NCBI GenBank assembly: GCA_024707255.1 | Contig: JANQAC010000002.1 | Coordinates: 986,001 to 1,050,000, forward strand | Length of the DNA: 64,000 nucleotides | Direction: 5' to 3' | Source of the DNA: Asticcacaulis sp. | Lineage (GTDB): Bacteria; Pseudomonadota; Alphaproteobacteria; Caulobacterales; Caulobacteraceae | Part shown: positions 25,467 to 35,729 of the stretch, one piece after another | Numbering within the stretch: the first letter of the stretch is position 1 | Layout of the letters: the number at the start of each line of letters is the position of its first letter | Position numbers and translations under genes: made by a program | The notes under the pieces: model-generated | What the model was told of the DNA's origin: nothing | What the model saw: the letters and a program-made list of their open reading frames with translations, nothing else | Database searches by the model: none

Positions 25467-26624
25467 TCAGAGCGCGTAGATGACCGTATCGTAGATGATC
25501 GGCGAGTAATGGCGCAGGGTGAGGCGGTAATCGGTCCGCAGGTCTGAGAGCGTGTCGAGCAGGGTCTGGAAGTCGTCGGCCCGGTGATAGGCGCTGATCG
25601 CCAGCTTTGGCTTGTAATTTGCAATCAATCTGCGCGCGCCTTGCAGGGCCTGGACTTCAACCCCCTCGACATCGAGCTTGATCACGCTGACCGGGCCGAG
25701 ATCGAGATTATCCATGGCATCGAGCGGTACCATCGTGGTTGACGTCTTGCTGATCCGGCTGCCATCGTCCGGACGATGCTCGATGCCCATTTCCGTTTTT
25801 TCATTCCAAAGCCCGACTCGATGAAGCGTTACATTTGGCGTGTCTTGCGTTTTGAAAGTGAAGGCGTCGGCATTGGCCGGGTCGATTTCAAAGGCATGGA
25901 TATGGTCGTACTGGCCGCCTGTGCGGGCGCTGAACGACCGCACGGTATCGCCATCATAGGCGCCGCCGTCGACGAGGATTTCGTGCTCGCCCAGCGGCAT
26001 GGCCTCCGGTTCGAAATAGATGGCTTTCTCGGGCCGGGCGATGGCGGCGATATAACGGCTGTCCCAGGTCAGGCGGTACATCATGATGGCGTCGAGCGTT
26101 TGGCGGCTTAAGGCGTCGGTAAAGACGGCCTTTGCTTTTTCATGCAGGGCCATGACCAGATCCGCATCCGAAAAGGATGGCATGAAACCGAGGCGATGGC
26201 CGGCGGCCTCGGGCGGCAACTGGCTCAGGACATCGAAATAGCTGAGCAGCGGTTGCGGACGTTGGCCCCAGATGCCGGTGAAATAGACGATGGCATTTTC
26301 AGACCCGCAGCACAGCACGCCGATTGCTTCAGGTGCTTTGGCGAGCAGGTCGGGCAGGGCGGCATCGCCCGCATAGGGAATACCATGCAGGTCCTGCCCA
26401 GCGCGGGCATTGTCGATCAGGGCCACGACCTTGCCGTGGGCAATGGCGTAATTGACAAAAGGCTGGGCCAGGACGGACCCGGCGCCCAGCAGGATCAGGG
26501 GATGCTTCAGGATATCCCGTGACGTTCTGCTCTCGGCGTGGTCCTTGAGCCATGCCTGCACCGGCATGTCGTTGAAATCGAGGCTTCCGAGCGAGACTGG
26601 CAGGAGAGGGGCGGCCTGTATCAT
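25467..26624 (-). CDS. FkbM-family SAM methyltransferase
   Basis: The C-terminal half has the class I methyltransferase core: EILVDGGAYDGDTVRSF (SAM motif I), IHAFEIDPANADAF, VTLHRVGLW and the FkbM motif VIKLDVEGVEVQALQGARR. The N-terminal 170 residues contain a Rossmann-like ILLGAGSVLAQ stretch resembling sugar-nucleotide binding parts of cell-surface biosynthesis proteins. It starts 1 base after the end of the second FlmG-like gene and so is probably its operon partner. O-methylation of a glycan or flagellar sugar is a reasonable inference. AGGAAC precedes the ATG. Confidence 0.82.
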   Translation of the reverse strand: MIQAAPLLPVSLGSLDFNDMPVQAWLKDHAESRTSRDILKHPLILLGAGSVLAQPFVNYAIAHGKVVALIDNARAGQDLHGIPYAGDAALPDLLAKAPEAIGVLCCGSENAIVYFTGIWGQRPQPLLSYFDVLSQLPPEAAGHRLGFMPSFSDADLVMALHEKAKAVFTDALSRQTLDAIMMYRLTWDSRYIAAIARPEKAIYFEPEAMPLGEHEILVDGGAYDGDTVRSFSARTGGQYDHIHAFEIDPANADAFTFKTQDTPNVTLHRVGLWNEKTEMGIEHRPDDGSRISKTSTTMVPLDAMDNLDLGPVSVIKLDVEGVEVQALQGARRLIANYKPKLAISAYHRADDFQTLLDTLSDLRTDYRLTLRHYSPIIYDTVIYAL

Positions 26625-26625
26625 C

Positions 26626-28156
26626 TTAGTGTTCCTGTAAGCGGAATGTGTCTGTCAGTGCGTCGCGCGCGCGGTCGAGCGCCGATTTCCAGTCGATCAG
26701 CGACGAAGGGGCAAACAGGCGTACGCCCGGATACCAGGGATAGTGATCCTGCCCCAGTTGCAGCCAGCTTTTGGCAGGGCTCAGGAACCGGTGGGCACGC
26801 CGCAGGCGGCGGCGATATTGCTGGTAGCGTTGGAGGGCGACAGGATGACATCCATGGCCGAGCATAGCGCGGCGAGATCATCGAGATCATCTTTCAGATC
26901 GATGCCTTCGGGCGTCTGGATGCTGAAACCATTCTCGGCCGCCCACGCCATTTCGGCGTCGCTGTCGCCATATTGCAGGTTGATGAAGGTGACGCCATCC
27001 AGCCTGAGGAGATCGGCCCAGTCCTCGAAAGCTGGGAAATAGCGGTCGCGCTGGGCGCCGGATTTCAGGCTTTTCCACAGGATGCCGATCTTGGGTTTGT
27101 CGCTGATGGCGGCCATCTGTTCCCGCCAGTAAGCGACCCGTGCCGGATCGGGCTTGAGAAAGGCATTTTCCGCCGGGAAATCGCTGACCCGCCGGCGATA
27201 GAGCGGCAGGAAATCACCCATGACGGCCCATCCTTCGGTCGCACCATTTTCCAGATACGGGAAACTGCGTTGCAAAATGCCATCGATCATCTGGGTGCGG
27301 TGCGCGATCACGCGCGCTTCCGGAAAGCTTCGTTGGAAAAGCGTTTTCAGGCGCGGTTCCACGGCCAGCCACAACGCGCCTTCCGGACCGATATCGCGGA
27401 TCAGATCGGGCAGGATGGAAGCAAACAGCACTTCATCGCCAAGGCCCTGCTCGCCGCTGACCAGAAGCTTGCTGTTTGCAAGGGGCTGACCTTCCCGCCA
27501 GCGCCGGGACCACAGCGAATAGTGAACCTGGCGGGCTGTGCCGTAGCGCTCGCGGCCTTCATAGGCGCGCCAGCCGGCTTCCAGTTGCCCGGATGCCAGC
27601 AACGCCTGGGCATAGGCAATCTGGGCTGAGGACAGGTTATCCGGATCATCGAAGGCGTCGGCGCAGGCGGCCAGGTCTTCCAGGCCGGCGGTCTCGTTTC
27701 CTGGTCGATCAGGGCGCAGCCGCGGTTGAAACGGGCGTGCAGGTTATCGGGCTCAAGGCGCAGGGCCTCGTTGAAAAAGGTCAGGGCATTATCCGTATCG
27801 CCCTGCGCCGCCATGACCGTGCCGAGACCTTCCCACAGCGATGCTTCTTCCGGTCGCCGGTTCAGGACGGTTTTCAGCACATCGACGGCTTCGTCATATT
27901 TCGACTGTTCGCGCAAGGAAGCGGCATAGCCGGTAATGATCGCCATCTCATGGATGCCGTGGGTGATCAGGTGGGCGTAGAATTTCTCCGCCATTGGCCA
28001 CATGTTCAGCCGGAAGGCGAGCACCGCCAGGCGTCCGGCGATTTCGAGCGAGTCCGGCGCCAGTTTCAGCGCCTCCTCGTAGGTATCGAGCGCCCTGACC
28101 AGGTCGAGATTGGCTTCGGCTTCGGCCGCCCTGGCGACCAGGGTTTCAACCGACAT
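26626..28156 (-). CDS. FlmG-like TPR-glycosyltransferase, copy 2 (two frame breaks)
   Basis: Same plan as the gene just upstream: N-terminal TPR repeats (about residues 1-150: ALDTYEEALKLAPDSLEIAG, AVDVLKTVLNRRPEEASLWE, ALTFFNEALRLEPDN) and a C-terminal GT-B domain. GEQGLGDEVLFASILPDL, SLWSRRW..., FINLQYGDSDAEMAWA and SNATSNIAAACGVPTG match copy 1. The frame breaks at about 27700, where one more G gives DQGNETAGLEDL, and at 26786, where one more T gives PTGFLSPAKSWLQLGQDHYPWYPG. Repaired, it runs to the stop at 26626. The ATG at 28156 overlaps the end of copy 1 by 11 bases. Known FlmG glycosylates flagellins with a nonulosonic acid; whether both copies act is unknown. Confidence 0.72.
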
Positions 28157-30035
28157 CGACAAAGGTCTCGATCAGTGCGGCCTTGATACGGCCCATAACC
28201 GGCGCCCAGTCGAGCAGGGATTCCGAGAAGAAGACGCGGGTCGATGGATACCAGGGGAAATAGTCCGTGCCGAGGCAGATCCAGGCATCTTTCGGCGTGA
28301 TCAGCCAGACCGGGGCGCCGGCGGCGCCGGCGATATTGCTGGTGGCGTTGGCCGGGCACAGGATGCAGTCCATGGCGGCGCACAGGGCCGACAGGTCATC
28401 GAGATCGTTCTTCAGGTTGATGCCGGGGGGCGTCCAGATATCCAGCCCCATCTCCTTCGCCAGGGCCAGTTCTTCAGAGGTATCGCCATATTGCAGGTTG
28501 ACGAACTGGATGCCTTCGATGCGCAGGATGTCTTCCCACTGCGCAAAGGGGGAGTAGTAGCGGTCGCGGCGCGAGTGCCTGATCAGCGATTTCCACAACA
28601 GGCCGACCTTGGGCTTAGCGTTGACGGCGGCAAGGGTCGCTTTCCAGTAGGCAATGCGCTCCGGATCGGGCCTGAGCCAGCTATGGGGCTTGCCATCCTC
28701 AAAGCGCGGAAAGTCCTCGATCTTTTTACGATAGCGGCCGAGGAAATCACCCATGATGGCCCAGTAATCGTAGCTTTCCCAGTCAGTGACATCGGGGAAC
28801 AACCGGACCGGCAGGTTCTTGTGCTTGGTCGTATGGTGTTTGACGACGGTGGCCTGCGGAAAGGCTTTCTGGAAAATCGGCACCAACCGCGGTTCGACGC
28901 CGATGGCGAGGTGGCCGTCCGGGCCGATTTCGCGCTGCAGGTCGGGCAGGACATTGGAGAACATGATCTCATCGCCCAGCCCCTGCTCGGCGGAAACGAA
29001 GACGCGCTTGCCTTTCAGAGGCTGATCTGGTGTCCAGCGTGGCCGGTTGATCAGGTAATGCACCTTCTCGGAGGTATTGTCCTTGTCGCGCGCTTCATAC
29101 CATTTCCAGCCTTCCTCGTAATTGCCGAGGTGCAGGTGGCAGAAGGCGATGCTGAGCTTGCAGGTGTGGATATTGAGCGGGTCGGTGAAGAGCGGCAGGG
29201 CGGCCATCAGGTCTTCCAGCCCTTCCTCGACGTGGCCGACCGACGCCTTGGCATTGCCGAGATTGTAGCGGGCATGGACGTGTTTCGGGTCATGCCGCAG
29301 GCCCTCTTCATAGAAGATGACGGCATTGTGCAGGTCGCCCTGGGCGTTGACCACCGTGCCCAGCGCATTCCACAACTGCACATTGGTTGGATTGGCGCCG
29401 ATAGCATCACGCAGCAGGTCTACGGCGTCATCCAGGCGGTTCAGTTCGCGCAGGGCGCTGGCCAGGTTGTTGATCGCCTCGACATGTCCGGGGCTCTTGT
29501 TCAGGAAGAAGCGGAAGAACTTCTCCGCCAACTCGTTCAGCCCCATCTTATAGGCCAGCCGGCCGAGGTCGTTGGCGATGGCCGGGTTTTCCGGTTGCAG
29601 CCTCAGCGCCGTTTCGTAACAGGTGATGGCGCTGGCGAAATCGTTGCATTTGTCGCGCGAAACGGCGAGGATATGCCAGGCTTCGCCGCTTTTCTCATCG
29701 ATATGCAAGGCCTTCAGGGCGCATTCGCCGCCGCCCTGCCAGTCGTCCTTGCGAAAGAGATCGAGCGCCTCCCTTAGCAGTTTCAGCGTGTCGGTGCGCT
29801 TGATGTGCTCGGTGGCGCTAAGCAGAATTTTCAGTGCCTCGGAAGAGCCCGAATCGCCCAGGATCTGGGCGGCTGGATTGAACACCTCCACCGGTTTGAA
29901 GATCGGGGCCTCAGCGCCGACAGGCACGGCGGGCGGTGTAAAGGACGCCGGTGTTTCCTGTGCAGCACCGAACAGCAAAAGGCCCGATTGGGTCTTGGTG
30001 TTTGATTTCTTTTGCTGTTTTACGCTGAGCGACAT
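28146..30035 (-). CDS. flmG: FlmG-like TPR-glycosyltransferase, copy 1 (probable flagellin glycosyltransferase)
   Basis: About 629 residues. An N-terminal linker and TPR array (about residues 55-300: ALDLFRKDDWQGGGECALKA, ALHIDEKSGEAWHILAV, AITCYETALRLQPENPAIAN, AVDLLRDAIGANPTNVQLWN, AVIFYEEGLRHDPKHVHARY) would bind flagellin. The C-terminal GT-B domain has AEQGLGDEIMFSNVLPDL, FVNLQYGDTSEELALA and CPANATSNIAGAAGAPVW. This layout matches Caulobacter FlmG (FlbA), encoded beside flbT. ATG 30035 has GGAG eight bases upstream; the frame extends to a GTG at 30053. It heads an operon with copy 2 and the FkbM gene, and diverges from flbT-flaF. Confidence 0.78.
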   Translation of the reverse strand: MSLSVKQQKKSNTKTQSGLLLFGAAQETPASFTPPAVPVGAEAPIFKPVEVFNPAAQILGDSGSSEALKILLSATEHIKRTDTLKLLREALDLFRKDDWQGGGECALKALHIDEKSGEAWHILAVSRDKCNDFASAITCYETALRLQPENPAIANDLGRLAYKMGLNELAEKFFRFFLNKSPGHVEAINNLASALRELNRLDDAVDLLRDAIGANPTNVQLWNALGTVVNAQGDLHNAVIFYEEGLRHDPKHVHARYNLGNAKASVGHVEEGLEDLMAALPLFTDPLNIHTCKLSIAFCHLHLGNYEEGWKWYEARDKDNTSEKVHYLINRPRWTPDQPLKGKRVFVSAEQGLGDEIMFSNVLPDLQREIGPDGHLAIGVEPRLVPIFQKAFPQATVVKHHTTKHKNLPVRLFPDVTDWESYDYWAIMGDFLGRYRKKIEDFPRFEDGKPHSWLRPDPERIAYWKATLAAVNAKPKVGLLWKSLIRHSRRDRYYSPFAQWEDILRIEGIQFVNLQYGDTSEELALAKEMGLDIWTPPGINLKNDLDDLSALCAAMDCILCPANATSNIAGAAGAPVWLITPKDAWICLGTDYFPWYPSTRVFFSESLLDWAPVMGRIKAALIETFVDVG

Positions 30036-30235
30036 GACTAGCTCCGAGGGCACTGACGTGCCATTCTGTAGACAGAGATTCGCTTAAAACTCCCTAAAGA
30101 AATATGGGTGCGCCATCTTGAGGGAGATCAAATTCCCGGCATATTAACTTTAGTTGAAACCTGCTGTTAACTCGACATGCGCTATAGGCTTGCGGTACGG
30201 GCCTGTGCGTTTCGGCAGACCCGAAGGAAAAAAAA

Positions 30236-30631
30236 ATGCCCTTAAAACTGTCCTTGAAGCCTGGGGAAAAGTTCGTTCTGAATGGCGCCGTCGTGCAAAA
30301 CGGCGACCGCCGCTGTTCGCTGGTCCTGCAGAACAAGGCTTCGGTGCTCCGCGAAAAAGACATCATGCAGCAGGAGGACGTCAACACGCCGGCGCGTCAC
30401 GTCTATTTCCCGGTGATGATGATGTATCTCGATGAGGCGGGCGCCGATAAATATTACGATGAATTCCTGCGCCGCATGTCGGAATTCATGGGTGTGATCT
30501 CCAATCCGGTTATCCTGGCGGAATGCGTCGCTATTTCCAAAAGCCTCATGGCGCGGGAATACTACAAGGCGCTGATGAGTTGCCGCCGGCTGATAGAGTA
30601 TGAAGACGAAAGATTAGGACATGTCGCTTAA
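30236..30631 (+). CDS. flbT: Flagellin mRNA/translation repressor FlbT
   Basis: About 131 residues with the FlbT signature: [20 protein letters not shown], the [16 protein letters not shown] segment, [15 protein letters not shown] and the C-terminal [14 protein letters not shown]. In Caulobacter FlbT binds the flagellin transcript leader and holds back translation until the hook is complete. ATG 30236 follows GAAGGA. The end overlaps flaF by 11 bases. No flagellin gene lies next to it here, so the flagellins must be elsewhere in the genome. Confidence 0.95.
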   Translation: MPLKLSLKPGEKFVLNGAVVQNGDRRCSLVLQNKASVLREKDIMQQEDVNTPARHVYFPVMMMYLDEAGADKYYDEFLRRMSEFMGVISNPVILAECVAISKSLMAREYYKALMSCRRLIEYEDERLGHVA

Positions 30632-31013
30632 GGCGTACCAGACCACGGCTGCCCGCGCAGAAGACCCTCGCCAGACGGAATACCGCCTGTTCGGCCAGGT
30701 TACGCGCGCGCTGATGGAAGCGGAACAACTCGACCGGAGCTTCATCCGCGAGCGCATGGATGCCCTGGACTGGAACCGCCGCATGTGGTCGATGCTGGGG
30801 GCGGATTGCTCACTGGCCACCAACGGCCTGCCTGAGCAGTTGCGCGCCAATATCATTTCGCTGTCGATCTGGGTGAACAAGCACACCTCGCTGGTCATGC
30901 GCAACAAGGAAGACTTCGGACCGCTGATCGATGTCAATCGCATCATCATGCAGGGCCTGCTGCCACAGGAGCAGGCGCAGCCAACAACCACGGTTCGCCA
31001 ATCCTACGGCTGA
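30621..31013 (+). CDS. flaF: Flagellar biosynthesis regulator FlaF
   Basis: About 130 residues. [20 protein letters not shown] at the start and the [17 protein letters not shown] core are typical of FlaF. FlaF acts with FlbT to control flagellin synthesis and secretion in Caulobacterales. It overlaps flbT by 11 bases and ends in front of a strong terminator. Confidence 0.95.
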   Translation: MSLKAYQTTAARAEDPRQTEYRLFGQVTRALMEAEQLDRSFIRERMDALDWNRRMWSMLGADCSLATNGLPEQLRANIISLSIWVNKHTSLVMRNKEDFGPLIDVNRIIMQGLLPQEQAQPTTTVRQSYG

Positions 31014-31037
31014 TTTTGAGCCATATATCCGAAGGAA

Positions 31038-31070
31038 AAGCCCTTGCCGCTGATGCAAGGGCTTTTTTAT
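31038..31070. terminator. Bidirectional rho-independent terminator
   Basis: AAGCCCTTGC, 7-base loop and GCAAGGGCTT form a 10-bp stem followed by TTTTATTATT on the plus strand. On the minus strand it follows the efflux operon and has an A/T-rich tail. It separates convergent flaF and nodT-like genes. Confidence 0.88.
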
Positions 31071-32464
31071 TATTCGGCCAGGTAACCGCCGCCCAGCGCG
31101 GCGTAGAGGTTGATGAGGTTCAGCGACCGCACCAGACGGACAGCGATAAGCTGTTGCTGTGCGCCGTAAAGCGTGCGCTCGGCATCGGTCAGGGCCAGGC
31201 GGGAATCGATGCCGCGATCGAAGCGCGCCTGGGCCAGTGTGCGGCTGTCCGCCGCGGCCGCCACCACGTTGGTTTGCGCCGCCAGGCGATCGTCGATAGT
31301 GGAACGCGTGGCCAGTTGATCGGCCACGTCGCGGAAGGCTGACTGGATGGCGCCTTCATATTGAGCGAGCGCGATGTCGCGGCTGGCCTTGCTGGCGTTG
31401 AGATTAGCCGTATTGGCGCCGCCGGCAAAGATCGGCACGGAAATGGACGGGGAGAAGGCCCAGGTGTCGGTGCCGTCGAACAGGTTGCCGAGATCGGTCG
31501 ATGCCTTGCCGACGGAACCCGTCAGGGAAATGCGCGGAAAGAAGGCGGCGCGCGCCGCGCCGATATCGGCATTGGCAGCCTTCAGGCTGTATTCCGCCGC
31601 CATGACATCGGGGCGTTTCAGCAGGATATCGGAGGGCTGGCCGGCCGGCAGGTCGGCCAGGATGGCGCGATCCGGGAAGGTATCCGGCAGCAGTTCGGGC
31701 GCGATATCGCCCCCTGCCAACAGGCGCAGGGCATTCTTGTCCTGTTGCACGGTGGCCGTCAGGGCGGCGACATCGGCGCGCGCCTGTTCGGTCAGCACCT
31801 GGCTCTGGCGCAGGGTCATCTGGTCCGTGCTGCCGAGATCGAAACGCTTCTGGGTCAGGCTGAGGCTTTCCTCGCGCAGGCGCAGGGTCTCGGCCGACAG
31901 GCGCAATTGATCCTGGTCGGCGGCCAGGTTCATCCAGGCCGAACCGACAGCGGAAATCAGGCTGATCTGCGCTGCTTTGCGGTTTTCCGCCACCGCAAAA
32001 TAGCTTTGCAGGGCTGCCTGGCTGAGCGAGCGAACCCGGCCGAACAGGTCGAGCTCCCACGAGGCGCCGATATTGGCGCTGTAGAGTTCGGTCGTGCCGA
32101 TCGGCGTGCCGGTTGAATCGACCTCGCCGGTATTGCCGCGTGTGCCGGAAACCGTGCCATTGACCGCCGGGAACAGGCTGGCGCGCTGGATACGGTACTG
32201 CGACCGTGCTTTTTCGACGTTCAGCACCGCTACGCGCAGGTCGCGGTTATTGGCCAGGGCCTGTTCGATGACGCCTTGCAGGCGTTCATCCAGAAAGACC
32301 TGGCGCCAGGGCAGGGTTTCCGCCGATTGGCCTTGCGCGGTAGCGGCCGTGGGGAACTGCTCCGGCACCGGCAGGGCCGTGCGTTCATAGCGCGGGGCCA
32401 TGGTGCAGGCGCTTAAAGCCACGAGGCTGGCGCCGAGCAGGGTGAGTTTAAGAAAAGACGTCAT
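31070..32464 (-). CDS. Outer-membrane efflux lipoprotein (OprM/NodT family)
   Basis: The TolC-like trimeric channel of an RND pump. The lipoprotein signal peptide ends in ALSACTM, with the lipobox at about Cys20. Two OEP repeats follow (RVAVLNVEKARSQYRIQRA; TLRQSQVLTEQARADVA; ALTDAERTLYGAQQQLIAV), and KRPDVMAAEYSLKAANADIG is the usual mid-protein motif. The ATG overlaps the RND gene region: TGA of the pump and ATG are 2 bases apart. It exports substrates passed on from the pump and adaptor encoded upstream. Confidence 0.92.
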   Translation of the reverse strand: MTSFLKLTLLGASLVALSACTMAPRYERTALPVPEQFPTAATAQGQSAETLPWRQVFLDERLQGVIEQALANNRDLRVAVLNVEKARSQYRIQRASLFPAVNGTVSGTRGNTGEVDSTGTPIGTTELYSANIGASWELDLFGRVRSLSQAALQSYFAVAENRKAAQISLISAVGSAWMNLAADQDQLRLSAETLRLREESLSLTQKRFDLGSTDQMTLRQSQVLTEQARADVAALTATVQQDKNALRLLAGGDIAPELLPDTFPDRAILADLPAGQPSDILLKRPDVMAAEYSLKAANADIGAARAAFFPRISLTGSVGKASTDLGNLFDGTDTWAFSPSISVPIFAGGANTANLNASKASRDIALAQYEGAIQSAFRDVADQLATRSTIDDRLAAQTNVVAAAADSRTLAQARFDRGIDSRLALTDAERTLYGAQQQLIAVRLVRSLNLINLYAALGGGYLAE

Positions 32465-32466
32465 CC

Positions 32467-35400
32467 TCAGTGTCCCGTATTGTCGGTGTCGGATTTATCG
32501 AGCAGGGCCATGGCCTCGCGTTCCAGCGCCAGCTTCTGGAGGTGTTTTTCATCCGCCTTGAATATCTTTTCAATGATAACGAAGAACAGGGGAATGAAGA
32601 AGATGGCCAGCAGGGTGGCGGACAGGATGCCACCGACCAGCCCGGTGCCGATGGCGTTCTGGCTGCCCGATCCCGCGCCATTGGCAAAGAACAGGGGCAG
32701 GATGCCGAAGGTAAAGGCCAGCGACGTCATGATGATCGGCCGCAGGCGGATACGGACGGCTTCCAGCGTGGCGTCGATCAGGTTCATGCCGTTCTCGTGG
32801 TTATGCTTAGCGAACTCCACAATCAGGATGGCGTTCTTCGAGCTGAGGCCAATAATGGTCAGCAGGGCCACCTGAAGATAGATGTCATTGGTCAGGCCGC
32901 GCAGCATGGTGGCAAGCAGGGCGCCGAGCACGCCCAAGGGAATGACCATGACGATGGCGATGGGGATCGACCAGCTTTCATAGAGCGCCGCCAGCAGGAT
33001 AAAGACCACGAAGATCGACAGGGCGTAAAGCATCGGGGCTTCGGCGCCGGACTGCTTTTCCTGAAGCGACAGGCCGGTCCATTCGTAGCTGATGCCGGGC
33101 GGCAGGGTGGCGATGATCTTCTCCATCTCGGCCATGGCCTGACCGGAAGACTTGCCGGACGCGGCCATACCCTGGAGGTTCATCGACGGTGCGCCGTTAT
33201 AGCGTTCGAGGCGCGGCGAGCCGTATTCCCAGTGCGAGGTGGCGAAGGCAGTGAATGGGACCATTTGCCCCTTGTCATTGCGGACATACCACTGGCTCAG
33301 GTCTTCGGGCTTCATGCGGAAGGGCGCATCGGCCTGGACGAAGACCTTCTTGACGCGGTTGCGGTCGATGAAGTCGTTGACATAGGCGCCGCCCATGGCC
33401 GCCGAAAGGGTGGCGTTGATATCGGACAGGCTGACGCCCATGGCGCCGGCCGCGGCCTGATCGATCTCCAGCTTGAGTTCGGGGGTATCCTCCATGCCGT
33501 TCGGGCGGACCGCCATCAGGTTTGGATTTTGCGAGGCCATGCCCAGCACCTGGTTGCGGGCATTGAGCAGGGCCTGGTGGCCCAGTGCCGCCGACATCCT
33601 TGAGCTGGAGGTCGAAACCGGACGAATTACCCAGTTCGGTCACGGCCGGCGGCACGATGGCGAACGCCATGGCGTCACGGAACTGGCTGAAGGCCCCCAT
33701 GGCGCGACCGGCGACGGCGGGCGCCTTCAGGTCCGGTTTGTGGCGTTTCTCGAAATCCTTCAGGCGCACAAAGGCCATGCCGGCGTTTTGTCCGGGACCG
33801 GAGAAGGAGAAACCGGACACGGTGAAGGCGGATTCAACGGCCGGGTCCTTCTTGAAATGGTCGGCGATCTGATCGAGCACGACATTGGTGCGTTCTTCGG
33901 TGGCGCCCGGCGGCAACTGGACAATGGTGAAGAGGATGCCCTGGTCCTCATCCGGCAGGAAGGAGGTGGGGATGCGCGTGAACAGCAGCACCATGACGCC
34001 GACAATGACGGCAAAGACGGTCATGTAGCGTGCCGACTGGCCCAGTATCTTGCGCACCATATTGCGATAGCCGCTGGCGGCGCGGTCGAAATTACGGTTG
34101 AACCAGCCGAAGAAGCCCTTCTTAGTTTGGTGTTCGGCATCCGAAGCCCGCAGCAGTGTGGCGCACAACGCCGGCGTCAGGACCAGGGCGACGACAACGG
34201 AGAGGGCCATGGCTGAGACCAGGGTGATCGAGAACTGGCGATAGATGACGCCCTGTGAACCGCCGAAGAAAGCCATAGGCACAAACACCGCCGAGAGCAC
34301 GAGCGCAATGCCGATCAGGGCGCCGGTGATTTCTTCCATCGACTTGATGGTGGCGGCCAGGGGCGGCAGCTTTTCCTCGTGCATGACGCGTTCGACGTTT
34401 TCGACCACGACGATGGCATCATCGACCAGAAGCCCGATGGCCAGCACAAGTCCGAATAGGGTCAGCGTATTGATCGAATAGCCGAAGGCGGCCAGCACGC
34501 CGAAGGTGCCCAGCAGGACCACCGGCACGGCGATGGTCGGGATAAGCGTGGCGCGCCAGTTTTGAAGAAACAGGAACATGACGAAGAAGACAAGCACAAC
34601 GGCCTCGATCAGCGTCTTTACGACCTCGTGAATCGACAGGTTGATGAAGGGCGTGGTGTCGAATGGCACGACATAGTGGTAGCCCTTGGGGAACTGCTTC
34701 GACAGCTCATCCATCTTGGCCTTCACCGCTTTGGCGGTATCCAGGGCATTGGCGCCGGTGGCCAGGCTGATGGCAACGCCGGTGGCCGGACGGCCATCGT
34801 ACTTGACGGTGCCGCCATACTGCTGGGCACCCAGTTCGATGCGCGCCACGTCTTCAAGATGGACGACAGCGCCTTCGCTCGAATCCTTGACGATGATCCG
34901 GCGGAACTGGTCGATATTGGTCAGGCGGGACTGCGCTGTAATGGTGGCGTTGAGCGCCGTGCCCTTGACGGCCGGTAATCCGCCCAACTGACCGGCGGAC
35001 ACCTGGGTATTCTGGGCACGAATGGCGGCCATGACATCGGTAGGCGTCAGGCTGTAGCTGGTCAGCTTGGCCGGATCGAGCCAGATGCGCATGGCATACT
35101 GTGCGCCGAAGTTCTGGATGGTGCCGACGCCGTCGACGCGGCTGATCTGATCGACCAGGGTGGAGGACATATAGTCGCCGAGGTCGGTATCGCTGACACT
35201 CTTGTCGTCGGAATAGAGGCCAATGACCATCAGGAAGCCGCTCGACGCCTTGGCCACGGTCAGGCCCTGCTGCTGGACTTCCTGGGGCAGGAGCGGAACG
35301 GCCGACTGGAGCTTGTTCTGAACCTGAACCTGGGCGATATCCGGGTCGGTGCCAGCCTTGAAGGTCAGGGTGACGCTGGCCGCGCCGCTCGAATCCGAGG

Positions 35401-35644
35401 TCGAGTTCATATAGAGCAGGCCGTCTATGCCCTTCATCTGCTGCTCGACGATCTGTGTAACCGAGTCCTCGACCGTTTTGGCTGAGGCGCCGGGATAGAA
35501 GGCGCTGACCGACACCTGGGGCAGGGCGATCTGCGGATATTGCGCCACCGGCAGGTTAGCGATCGACAAAAGGCCGGCCATCATGATGACGATGGCGACG
35601 ACCCAGGCGAAGATGGGGCGATGAATGAAGAAGCGCGAAATCAT
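32467..35644 (-). CDS. RND multidrug efflux pump, AcrB/HAE1 family (frame break near 33586)
   Basis: An inner-membrane proton-driven drug exporter. The first part starts [20 protein letters not shown] and has the pore-domain region ([20 protein letters not shown]) and transmembrane segments with [18 protein letters not shown], where the two Asp residues belong to the proton relay. The second part has [19 protein letters not shown] and [13 protein letters not shown]. The frame changes near 33586, where removing one base gives [18 protein letters not shown]; the likely product is about 1,050 residues, the family norm. It lies between the adaptor and OprM genes in one operon. ATG 35644 has AAGGA upstream. 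Confidence 0.88.
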
Positions 35645-35729
35645 GCCGGTATCCTTGAGGCCGTATCCGGGCCTGTCTCAGAGGGCGGTGTCCGGGACGG
35701 ACGGGTTCAGGTTGGACAGGTGTCCGTAA

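Noticed and set aside
28110..29777. Plus-strand open frame of 555 codons antisense to flmG
   Set aside because: Shadow frame of a GC-rich coding strand; the minus strand carries clear TPR and GT motifs.
30038..30070. TGGCAC-N5-TGCCC on the minus strand before flmG, resembling a sigma-54 promoter
   Set aside because: The GG to GC spacing is one base short, and the start site would fall a few bases from the ATG, leaving no room for the GGAG ribosome site. It is better seen as a GGCAC-GTCA-GTGCC inverted repeat of unknown meaning.
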